Below are positions 7,811-13,743 of a stretch of 13,743 nucleotides of DNA, in pieces. Within the stretch, counting starts at the first letter, position 1; each line of letters begins with the position of its first letter. A model generated the notes under the pieces. The model searched no databases, was not told where the DNA came from, and saw nothing but the letters and a program-made list of their open reading frames with translations. The position numbers and the translations under genes are program-made. This DNA is from Actinomycetota bacterium (GTDB taxonomy: Bacteria > Actinomycetota > Actinomycetes > Streptosporangiales > Streptosporangiaceae): assembly GCA_003242605.1 (NCBI GenBank), contig QGUZ01000122.1, positions 1 through 13,743 of the forward strand, in the 5' to 3' direction.

Positions 7811-7859
7811 GCAACACAGTCTGCGCTATAAGTACGGCAAAACGGCAGACCCATTTTTG

Positions 7860-7888
7860 TCACGTGAGGTAAGAAGATCGGTCTTACC
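7860..7888. promoter_or_regulatory. Palindrome and inverted repeat upstream of the sigma gene
   Basis: The 132-base gap between the dnaG stop and the sigma start is AT-rich for this genome. It contains the perfect palindrome TCACGTGA (7860-7867) directly abutting an inverted repeat, GGTAAGA (7868-7874) and TCTTACC (7882-7888), with a 7-base spacer. A minus-strand TATAGC (rc of 7827-7832) could be a -10 for the sigma gene. The repeats may be operators or a weak dnaG terminator. Symmetry is seen; the role is inferred. Confidence 0.45.
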
Positions 7889-7942
7889 GAATCGAGATCG
7901 AATGAAGGTTTAATCGATCACGAAAATGGAAAGGATTGATTT

Positions 7943-9802
7943 TTACGCGCCCGTGGCGCGCTCCCGGAGCACGCGGCGCTGCTGCTCGAGCGCGACCAGC
8001 TCGCCGAACAGCCGGTTGTACTCCTCGCGCTGCTCCATCGGGTTGAGCCGCTCCATGCGCGCCTTGACCTGAACCAGCACGCGGGTGACCGCCATCTCGC
8101 CGAGCCGGGCGAGGGTGGCCGAGGCGTACCGCTCCTCCACCTCGGGGGCGACCGCGATCGGCTCGACCGCGAGCCGGGTCACCAGGGCGCGCAGCCGCTC
8201 GTCGGCGGTGGCGGCGAGCAGCCGGTCCACCCAGGGCTGCCCGCCGGGGCCGGCCGCGGCGGTGCCCCCGGCCGCGGCGATGTGCTCGTAGGCGGCCCGG
8301 TACTCGGGCACGGTGAACGTGTCGGGGCCGAGCGCGTCGAACTCGGGGCCGAGCAGCGCCGGCCGCTGCACGGCGAGCTTGAGCACCTCCAGCTCCACCC
8401 GGGCGGCCGGGCTCGCCGGGTCGGCCGCGGGCCGGGGCCGCGCGGCGGCGCGGGCGGCCGCACGCCCCCGGCCGCGGCCCGCCGCCTCCTGCACCCGCCG
8501 CAGCACGAGCCGCTCGTCGAGCAGGCCCAGCCAGCGGTCGAGGTCGACGGCGTACCGCTTGCGCAGCGCCGGATCCTTGATCGCGGCCACGATCGGCGCG
8601 GCGGCGTCGAGGGCGGCGATCCGGCCCTCGTTGGTGCTCAGGTCGTAGCGGTTGATGGTGCTGCGGATGGCGAACGCGAACAGCGGCTCGCGGCTCGCGA
8701 TCAGGTCGCGCACGGCCGCGTCACCCTGCTTGACCCGCAGGTCGCACGGGTCGAGGCCGTCGGGCTGCACCGCGACGAAGGTCTGGGTGACGAACCGCTG
8801 CTCGCCGGAGAACGCGCGCAGCGCGGCCTTCCGCCCCGCCTCGTCGCCGTCGAAGGTGAAGATGACCTCGCCGCGGAACTCGTCCTGGTCGAGCAGGATC
8901 CGCCGCAGGATCTTGACGTGCTCGTCGCCGAACGACGTGCCGCAGGTGGCGACCGCGGTGGGCACGCCCGCCAGGTGGCAGGCCATCACGTCGGTGTACC
9001 CCTCGACGATCACGGCCTGGGCGCGCCGGGAGATCTCCCGCTTGGCCAGGTCGATGCCGTACAGCACCGAGCCCTTCTTGAAGATCGGGGTCTCCGGGGT
9101 GTTGAGGTACTTGGGCCCGTCCTCGGCCTCGTTGAGCTTGCGCGCGCCGAAGCCGATCACGTCGCCGGTGATGTCGCGGATCGGCCAGATCAGCCGCCCG
9201 CGGAACCGGTCGATCGGGCCGCGCCGCCCGTCCCGGGCGAGCCCGCCCTTGATCAGCTCGGCCGGGGTGAAGCCGCGGGCGAGCAGGTGGCGGGAGAGCG
9301 CGTCCCAGGCCTGCGGGGCGTACCCGACGCCGAACCGCTCGGCGTCGGCGCGCTCGAACCCGCGCTCGGCGAGGAACCGCCGCCCGGCCGCGGCCTCCGG
9401 GGAGGCGAGCCGCTCGGCGTAGAACTCGGCGGCGATCCGGTGCGCCTCGACCAGCCGGGTGCGCTCGCTCTGCTCCCGCCCGGGCACGTAGCCGCCCTGC
9501 TCGTAGCGGAGCTTGATGCCGGCCCGCTGGGCGAGCCGCTCGACCGCCTCGGTGAACGACAGGTGCTCGATCTCGCGGACGAAGGTGATGACGTCGCCGC
9601 CCGCGCCGCAGCCGAAGCAGTAGTAGTAGCCACGGGACGGGGTGACGTTGAACGAGGGGGTCTTCTCGTCGTGGAACGGGCACAGGCCCTTGAGGTTGCC
9701 GCCCCCGGCGTTGCGCAGCTGGATGTGCTCACCGATCACCTCCGCGATCGGTGAGCGCTCCCGTACGAGAGCGATGTCCTCGTCACTGATGCGCCCGGCC
9801 AC
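7943..9802 (-). CDS. dnaG: DNA primase
   Basis: DnaG makes the RNA primers for chromosomal replication and works with the replicative helicase at the fork. The 619 residues match the family. An N-terminal zinc-binding domain carries Cys41, His44, Cys62 and Cys65 (CPFHDEKTPSF ... YCFGCGAGGD). The polymerase core has the TOPRIM signature VIVEGYTDVMA (264-274) with Glu268 and TFDGDEAG (316-323). Residues 440-465 are an Arg/Ala-rich linker, followed by the helicase-interacting C-terminal domain. The GTG at 9802 opens with AGRISDEDI, the usual actinobacterial primase start; there is no Shine-Dalgarno sequence. A TACACT hexamer lies six bases upstream, which suggests a leaderless mRNA. The stop is followed by the sigma gene on the same strand after 132 bases. 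Confidence 0.96.
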   Translation of the reverse strand: MAGRISDEDIALVRERSPIAEVIGEHIQLRNAGGGNLKGLCPFHDEKTPSFNVTPSRGYYYCFGCGAGGDVITFVREIEHLSFTEAVERLAQRAGIKLRYEQGGYVPGREQSERTRLVEAHRIAAEFYAERLASPEAAAGRRFLAERGFERADAERFGVGYAPQAWDALSRHLLARGFTPAELIKGGLARDGRRGPIDRFRGRLIWPIRDITGDVIGFGARKLNEAEDGPKYLNTPETPIFKKGSVLYGIDLAKREISRRAQAVIVEGYTDVMACHLAGVPTAVATCGTSFGDEHVKILRRILLDQDEFRGEVIFTFDGDEAGRKAALRAFSGEQRFVTQTFVAVQPDGLDPCDLRVKQGDAAVRDLIASREPLFAFAIRSTINRYDLSTNEGRIAALDAAAPIVAAIKDPALRKRYAVDLDRWLGLLDERLVLRRVQEAAGRGRGRAAARAAARPRPAADPASPAARVELEVLKLAVQRPALLGPEFDALGPDTFTVPEYRAAYEHIAAAGGTAAAGPGGQPWVDRLLAATADERLRALVTRLAVEPIAVAPEVEERYASATLARLGEMAVTRVLVQVKARMERLNPMEQREEYNRLFGELVALEQQRRVLRERATGA

Positions 9803-9808
9803 GCAGTG

Positions 9809-9814
9809 AGTGTA
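9809..9814 (-). promoter_or_regulatory. Candidate -10 element of a leaderless dnaG promoter
   Basis: TACACT (rc of 9809-9814) fits the TANNNT consensus and lies six bases upstream of the dnaG GTG. No good -35 is present at 17-18 bases upstream, so this is only a partial match. Together with the missing ribosome binding site it supports a transcript beginning at the start codon. Confidence 0.35.
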
Positions 9815-9893
9815 TTGCTCCGCATCCGCCTCAGCGATGCCGTACCGCAACCAATCGGTTGTGATATCCGGTCGTATGCGGATGAATGGTCCG

Positions 9894-9923
9894 TTACAAA
9901 AGAGACTTGACGAACCGTACAGA
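9894..9923 (+). promoter_or_regulatory. Weak candidate promoter of the M23-fold lipoprotein
   Basis: TTACAA (9894-9899) and TACAGA (9918-9923) are 18 bases apart. Transcription would start near 9930, just before the GGGGGG upstream of the ATG at 9940. The hexamers are only a fair match to consensus. Farther upstream, the inverted repeat CAACC/GGTTG with spacer AATC (9848-9861) lies between the two divergent genes and could be a shared operator. Confidence 0.3.
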
Positions 9924-9939
9924 TCTGGCGGGGGGTTCG

Positions 9940-10938
9940 ATGCGTTCGGGGAGTGTCGCCGCCCTGGGAGGGCTGGTCCTGCTCGCGGCCGGCTGTACCG
10001 CGCCCGGGGTGCCGGGTCTCGGCGCGCCGTCCATCCCGCCGACCAACCCGGCCGCGAACGCCGCGTTCGACCCGACCCCGGCGGCCGGCCCGTCCGGTGA
10101 CGGCGCGGCCGCGGACGCGGGGAGCGGCGGGCGGAGCCAGGGCTTCCGCACCAACCCGACGCCCGCCCCGTCCGGGGAGGGCGCCGCGATCCCGGGCGGG
10201 GACGGGGAGCGGAGCGAGGCCACGCCCCGGCCCACCCCGGGGGCGACCGGCGACGGCCCGGTGCGGGTGCCGCCACCGAAGCTGTCCGACTACACCTACG
10301 TCTTCCCGGTGCAGGGCTGCAAGGTCAGCTACGCCCGCAAGCTGCTCGTGCTGCCGAAGACGACGATCTGGGCGAAGCGCGGCTGCCGGTTCGTCGCCCC
10401 GATCGACGGCACCGTGCACGAGGTGAACCGGGTGGACCGCTGGTCCTCGGCGACCGACCGCGGCGAGGACCGGGAGGGCAAGTTCGTCTCGATCATCGGC
10501 GTCGACGGGGTGCGCTACCTCGGCGGCCACCTCGCCTCGGTCGCCTCCGGCATCAAGCCGGGCGTGAAGGTGAAGGCCGGGCAGGTGCTGGGCCGGATCG
10601 GCAACAGCGGCAACGCCGCCGGCCAGGCGCCGAACCTGTACTTCGCGGTCTCCTGGAAGGCCCCCGCGAACTACTGGTGGGTACGGCGCGGCATGGTCAA
10701 GCCGTGGAACTACCTCGACGCCTGGTACAACGGCAACCGCACCTACTCGCCGCGCAAGGAGATGCTCGCGCTGCGCAAGCGGCTCGGCGCCACCCCGCCG
10801 TGCACCGTGCTGTGCACGAGCAAGCAGCCCCAGCCGCCGGTGCAGACCCGGCCCACCCAGCGGCCCACGCAGAAGCCCAAGCCGAAGCCGACCAAGAAGC
10901 GGAACGACGACGAGATCATCCTCACGCCGGGCGAGTGA
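9940..10938 (+). CDS. Lipoprotein with a degenerate M23/LytM-type domain
   Basis: A 332-residue predicted lipoprotein. The opening residues are hydrophobic and end in VLLAAGC (13-19), a lipobox with Cys19 as the lipidated residue. A Pro/Gly/Ala-rich spacer (about 20-110) follows, then a fold typical of actinobacterial M23 peptidases: YVFPVQGCKVSY (120-131), RFVAPIDGTVHEVNRVDRW (150-168), DGVRYLGGHL (189-198), GIKPGVKVKAGQVLGRIGNSG (204-224, a core beta region). Where active relatives usually have a His-rich HHDYPATDI-type motif this protein reads LLVLPKTTI (135-143), and the usual HLH reads NLY (232-234). Only His197 of the expected set remains. Four cysteines (127, 149, 288, 292) could form disulfides. 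The C-terminal tail is Lys/Pro/Thr-rich. It is probably a non-catalytic wall-binding or regulatory protein. ATG 9940 has GGGGGG close upstream. Confidence 0.85.
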   Translation: MRSGSVAALGGLVLLAAGCTAPGVPGLGAPSIPPTNPAANAAFDPTPAAGPSGDGAAADAGSGGRSQGFRTNPTPAPSGEGAAIPGGDGERSEATPRPTPGATGDGPVRVPPPKLSDYTYVFPVQGCKVSYARKLLVLPKTTIWAKRGCRFVAPIDGTVHEVNRVDRWSSATDRGEDREGKFVSIIGVDGVRYLGGHLASVASGIKPGVKVKAGQVLGRIGNSGNAAGQAPNLYFAVSWKAPANYWWVRRGMVKPWNYLDAWYNGNRTYSPRKEMLALRKRLGATPPCTVLCTSKQPQPPVQTRPTQRPTQKPKPKPTKKRNDDEIILTPGE

Positions 10939-10951
10939 CCGGTCCGGTCAC
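10935..10951. terminator. Palindrome containing the stop codons of two convergent genes
   Basis: GTGACCGG, a central T, then CCGGTCAC form a 17-base palindrome. The TGA of the lipoprotein gene lies in the left arm (10936-10938) and the TGA of the flavoprotein gene, read on the other strand, in the right arm (rc of 10948-10950). As RNA either strand could form a small hairpin, which makes a shared bidirectional terminator likely, though the loop is tight and no T-tract follows. Confidence 0.45.
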
Positions 10952-12201
10952 ACCTCGGCGAGCGGCACGTTCGGGTCGGCGAGCCGCTTGGCCTCCACCG
11001 GGCGGCCGGACCGGATCAGCGCCTGCAGGTCCGCGACGACCTCCCAGACGTTGACGTTCATCGCGGCGACCACGGTGCCGTGGCGCAGCCAGAACGCGAT
11101 GAACTCGAGGTCCTCCACCGACCCGCGGTAGACGATCTCGTCGTGCCCGGTGATGTCGCCGCTGAACTCCATGCCGAGCTCGAACTGGTCGCTGTAGAAG
11201 TACGGCACGCGGTCGTAGACGACCCGCTCGCCGAGCATCGCCCGCGCCGCCGCCGGGCCGCCGTTGCGCGCGTTCGCCCAGTGCTCGACCCGGATGTGCC
11301 GGCCGAGCAGCGGGTTGAACGACCGGGCGACGTCCCCGGCCGCCCAGATCGCCGGGTCGGCGGTGCGCAGCGACGCGTCGGTGACCACCCCGTCGTCGAC
11401 CTCGAGCCCGGCCTCCCGGGCGAGCTCCACGTTCGGCGTGACGCCGATCCCGGCCACCACCGTGTCGGCGCGGAGCACCTCGCCGGTGGACAGCGCGACC
11501 TCGCGCACCCGCCCGGGCGCGAGGCCCCGCCCCGCGTCCTCGCCGCCGGGCTCCGCCGGCTCCGCGCCGCGCAGCTCGGTGACCGCGGCCCCGAACCGGA
11601 ACCGCACCCCGTGCCGCTCGTGCAGCCGGGCGAAGATCCCGCCCACCTCCGGCCCGAGAACCCGGTAGAGCGGGGCCGGGTCGGGCTCGACCACGGTCAC
11701 CTCGCACCCGGCCTGCCGGGCCGCCGCGGCGGTCTCCAGCCCGATCCAGCCCGCCCCGGCGATCACCACCTCGCCGCCGCGCGCGAACGCCTCGCGCAGC
11801 GCCTGGCTGTCGGCGATCGTGCGCAGGTAGTGCACCCCGGCCAGGTCCGCGCCCGGCACCTGGAGCCGCCGCGGCGTCGCCCCGGTGGCGAGCAGCAGCC
11901 GCTCGTACGGCAGCGCCGAGCCGTCGGCGAGCAGCACCCGGCGCGCCGCGCGGTCGATCGCGGTCGCGGCCACCCCGAGCCGCAGCTCGACGCCCTGCTC
12001 GCCGTACCAGCCGGGCTCATGCACGTACACCGAGCTCAGCTCGGCGCTGCCCTGCAGGTAGCCCTTGGACAGCGGGGGCCGCTCATAGGGGTGCTCCCGC
12101 TCGGCCCCGACGAGGACGAGCTCGCCGGTGTAGCCCTCGGCCCGCAGGGTCTCGGCGGCCCGCGCCCCGGCGAGCCCGGCCCCGATGATCACAATCGCCA
12201 T
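10948..12201 (-). CDS. FAD-dependent ferredoxin-reductase-like NAD(P)H oxidoreductase
   Basis: A 417-residue class of flavoprotein that passes electrons between NAD(P)H, FAD and a small redox partner (ferredoxin or rubredoxin type), or disposes of them to oxygen. The N-terminus MAIVIIGAGLAGARAAETL holds the FAD GxGxxG (7-12), with YERPPLSK (39-46) next. The second Rossmann motif GAGWIGLE (149-156) ends with the acidic Glu172 in VTVVEPD, which usually means a preference for NADH. The second FAD motif is AIWAAGDVA (284-292). The C-terminal reductase domain spans from about 330. Residues 211-231 (Glu/Gly-rich) look like a surface insertion. The ATG at 12201 is preceded by GAGGAG, which overlaps the dgt stop nine bases away, so translation is coupled to dgt. 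No ferredoxin gene is nearby. Confidence 0.9.
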   Translation of the reverse strand: MAIVIIGAGLAGARAAETLRAEGYTGELVLVGAEREHPYERPPLSKGYLQGSAELSSVYVHEPGWYGEQGVELRLGVAATAIDRAARRVLLADGSALPYERLLLATGATPRRLQVPGADLAGVHYLRTIADSQALREAFARGGEVVIAGAGWIGLETAAAARQAGCEVTVVEPDPAPLYRVLGPEVGGIFARLHERHGVRFRFGAAVTELRGAEPAEPGGEDAGRGLAPGRVREVALSTGEVLRADTVVAGIGVTPNVELAREAGLEVDDGVVTDASLRTADPAIWAAGDVARSFNPLLGRHIRVEHWANARNGGPAAARAMLGERVVYDRVPYFYSDQFELGMEFSGDITGHDEIVYRGSVEDLEFIAFWLRHGTVVAAMNVNVWEVVADLQALIRSGRPVEAKRLADPNVPLAEV

Positions 12202-12210
12202 GCCCGCTCC

Positions 12211-13476
12211 TCATCTCCTCGACGCGTCGCGCAGGTGCCGGTGCCAGGCCACGGCCGAGGTGTCGGTCAGCGACGCGAGTTGGTCGATCACCACCCGGAG
12301 GCGCGCCGCGTCGTCCGGCGCGTCCAGGAACGCCTGCCGCAAGGCGGGCTCGAGCGTCGCCGGGGCGTCCCGCATGATCATGTGCGCGAGCTCGGCGAGC
12401 AGCTCGCGCTGCCGCGCCCGGTTGGCGTTGTGGTCCTCACGGGTCATCACGTAGTGCACGGTGACGCCCTTGAGCAGCACGCACTCGAGCCGGGTACGGC
12501 GCGGCACCACGAGGTCGCGCCCGCCCGCCTCGAGCGTGGCGGCCTCGGCGGCCCGGCAGAACCGCCCGATCAGGGAGCTGGTGAGGCGCTTGAGCGCGAC
12601 GAGCCGGGCGAGGCCGTCGCCCGCGGTGCGGCCGGGCCAGATCGGGTCGGTGACGAGCCGGGTGAAGGTCTCCTCCAGCTCGTTGAGGTCGGCCCCGCCG
12701 AGCTCCCGGCCGTACCACTCGAGGGTGCGCAGGCACACCTCGTGCCGCTCGGCCGGGTCGGCGAGCATCTCCAGCGCCACGTGCCCCGAGTGCAGCGCGT
12801 CCTCCAGGTCGTGGACCGAGTAGGCGATGTCGTCGGCCCAGTCCATCACCTGCGCCTCGAAGCACAGCCTTCCCTCGGGTGACCCGGCCCGGAACCACTC
12901 GAACACCGGCAGGTCGTCCTCGTAGACCCCGTAGGGGCCGGTGCCGCCCGGCCGCCGGGACCGCGGCCAGGGGTACTTGCAGCTCGCGTCGAGGCTCGCC
13001 CGGGTGAGGTTGAGCCCGGCGCTGCGCCCGTCCTCGGTGAGCACCTTCGCCTCCAGCCGGGTGAGCAGCCGCAGGCTCTGCGCGTTGCCCTCGAAGCCGC
13101 CGCAGGGCGCGGCGAGCTCGTCGAGCACGACCTCGCCGTTGTGCCCGAACGGCGGATGCCCGAGGTCGTGGGCGAGGCAGGCGGTCTCCACCAGGTCGGG
13201 GTCGCAGCCGAGCGTCTTGCCCATCTCCCGGCCGATCTGCGCGCACTCCAGGGAGTGGGTGAGCCGGGTGCGGGGGATGTGCCGGCCCTGGTCGATCACG
13301 TCGCCCGGGCCGACCACCTGGGTCTTGGCCGCGAGGCGGCGCAGCGCCGCGCTGTGCAGCACCCGCGCCCGGTCGCGCTCGTACGGACTGCGCGCCGGAT
13401 TGCCCGGCGGCTCGGGCACCCAGCGAGCCTGCCGGAACGCGGCATCCTGCCCATTTCGCTCGACGTATCGCCTCAT
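12211..13476 (-). CDS. dgt: Deoxyguanosine triphosphate triphosphohydrolase (dGTPase)
   Basis: Dgt hydrolyses dGTP (often other dNTPs) to the nucleoside and tripolyphosphate, limiting dNTP pools for replication and DNA integrity. The 421 residues contain the HD-domain metal ligands: RLTHSLE (71-77) with His74, CLAHDLGHPPFGHNGE (100-115) with His103 and Asp104, and VMDWADDIAYSVHDLED (210-226) with Asp215. Alternative TTG and GTG codons lie up to 36 bases upstream. I chose ATG 13476, since the region before it overlaps the tail of the ppdK terminator. No Shine-Dalgarno sequence is present, and a TTGCGC/GACACC pair (17-base spacer, seven bases from the ATG) suggests a leaderless transcript. The flavoprotein gene follows nine bases after the stop. 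Location near dnaG is a common actinobacterial arrangement. Confidence 0.94.
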   Translation of the reverse strand: MRRYVERNGQDAAFRQARWVPEPPGNPARSPYERDRARVLHSAALRRLAAKTQVVGPGDVIDQGRHIPRTRLTHSLECAQIGREMGKTLGCDPDLVETACLAHDLGHPPFGHNGEVVLDELAAPCGGFEGNAQSLRLLTRLEAKVLTEDGRSAGLNLTRASLDASCKYPWPRSRRPGGTGPYGVYEDDLPVFEWFRAGSPEGRLCFEAQVMDWADDIAYSVHDLEDALHSGHVALEMLADPAERHEVCLRTLEWYGRELGGADLNELEETFTRLVTDPIWPGRTAGDGLARLVALKRLTSSLIGRFCRAAEAATLEAGGRDLVVPRRTRLECVLLKGVTVHYVMTREDHNANRARQRELLAELAHMIMRDAPATLEPALRQAFLDAPDDAARLRVVIDQLASLTDTSAVAWHRHLRDASRR

Positions 13477-13483
13477 GGGAGAA

Positions 13484-13512
13484 GGTGTCTTACCCACCAC
13501 CAGACGGCGCAA
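13484..13512 (-). promoter_or_regulatory. Candidate leaderless promoter of dgt
   Basis: On the minus strand TTGCGC (rc of 13507-13512), a 17-base spacer and GACACC (rc of 13484-13489) precede the chosen ATG by seven bases. It resembles the pair before the glycoside hydrolase. The hexamers are imperfect and the call rests on pattern alone. Confidence 0.3.
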
Positions 13513-13515
13513 AGC

Positions 13516-13555
13516 GCCGGGGCGCCGAATCGCCCGTCGCGATCGGCGCCCCGGC
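13516..13555 (-). terminator. Terminator hairpin after ppdK
   Basis: A perfect 13-bp stem (13516-13528 GCCGGGGCGCCGA, with its complement at 13543-13555) around a 14-base loop starts 20 bases past the ppdK stop. On the minus strand a short CGCTTTG tail follows. It should end ppdK transcription before dgt. Confidence 0.7.
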
Positions 13556-13575
13556 CGGATGTGAGCGAACGACGG

Positions 13576-13743
13576 TCAGCGAGTGTCGGAACCCGCCGCC
13601 GCGCATGCCGCCCGCCCGGCCTCGAGGCGGGCGATCGGCACCCGGAACGGCGAGCAGGAGACGTAGTCGAGCCCGATCTCGTGGCAGAAGTGCACCGAGT
13701 CGGGGTCGCCGCCGTGCTCGCCGCAGATGCCGAGCTTCAGGTC
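13576..13743 (-). CDS. ppdK: Pyruvate, phosphate dikinase, C-terminal end (partial)
   Basis: PPDK interconverts pyruvate, ATP and phosphate with phosphoenolpyruvate, AMP and pyrophosphate, linking glycolysis and gluconeogenesis in the cytoplasm. Only the last 55 residues lie in the window; the gene starts beyond the right edge. The visible end contains LGICGEHGGDPDSVHFCHEI with the active-site Cys of the PEP-binding domain (GICGEHGGDP), then GLDYVSCSPFRVPIARLEA, the highly conserved family C-terminus. The TGA is at 13576-13578. A strong terminator hairpin follows. Confidence 0.95.
   Translation of the reverse strand, partial: DLKLGICGEHGGDPDSVHFCHEIGLDYVSCSPFRVPIARLEAGRAACAAAGSDTR

Noticed and set aside
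8282..9754. A 490-codon plus-strand frame antisense to dnaG
   Set aside because: It mirrors dnaG codon bias, with Glu/Val/Leu/Arg-rich content and no recognisable motif or ribosome binding site.
9940..10938. Active zinc endopeptidase annotation for the lipoprotein
   Set aside because: The metal-binding His and Asp positions are replaced, so catalysis is not supported.
11080..12882. A 600-codon plus-strand frame antisense to the flavoprotein and dgt
   Set aside because: It covers two well-supported genes on the other strand and has shadow-frame composition.

Overview
This is a very GC-rich stretch, with strong G/C bias at third codon positions, GTG starts and Shine-Dalgarno-poor genes. It comes from an actinomycete. 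The gene set (dnaG next to a group 1/2 sigma-70 gene, dgt, pyruvate phosphate dikinase, a roadblock/LC7 protein) fits a filamentous actinobacterium, perhaps Streptosporangiales; the order-level placement is inference. There are no transposases, integrases, CRISPR arrays or phage genes. The window looks chromosomal and mostly housekeeping.

Layout. 1-287: non-coding, a short AT-rich island followed by dense G-runs. 288-1349: two small minus-strand genes, a roadblock/LC7 regulator and an NTF2/SnoaL-like (DUF4440-type) protein, separated by a gap. 1350-1883: no supportable gene, several GC-rich hairpins. 1884-3871: a minus-strand purC-galK pair. 4008-4119: tRNA-Asn(GUU) with encoded CCA and a strong terminator hairpin, also minus. 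4283-4771: a plus-strand YtxH-like membrane-anchored protein. 4801-6578: a minus-strand pair, a GH63/MGH1-like glycoside hydrolase followed by a PH-like conserved protein. 6668-7810: a sigma-70 factor. 7943-9802: DNA primase. 9940-10938: a plus-strand lipoprotein with an M23/LytM fold. 10948-13476: minus-strand dgt followed by a ferredoxin-reductase-type flavoprotein. 13576-13743: the C-terminal end of pyruvate phosphate dikinase, cut by the window edge.

How the genes fit together. dnaG and the sigma gene are a remnant of the classical macromolecular-synthesis arrangement, and dgt (dNTP pool control) lies nearby, so this is a replication/transcription neighbourhood. The glycoside hydrolase after the sigma gene probably acts on a glycerate-linked or related osmolyte sugar. 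purC supplies purine synthesis and shares a likely transcript with galactokinase although no other Leloir gene is in view.

The most unusual object is the lipoprotein divergent from dnaG. It keeps the framework of an actinobacterial M23 endopeptidase, but nearly all expected zinc and catalytic residues are replaced, so it looks like a non-catalytic LytM protein. Other signals worth checking are candidate leaderless starts at dnaG, dgt and the hydrolase, a palindrome that contains both stop codons of two convergent genes, and two inverted repeats with 7-base arms and 7-base spacers in regulatory gaps. I saw no clear new multi-gene system.
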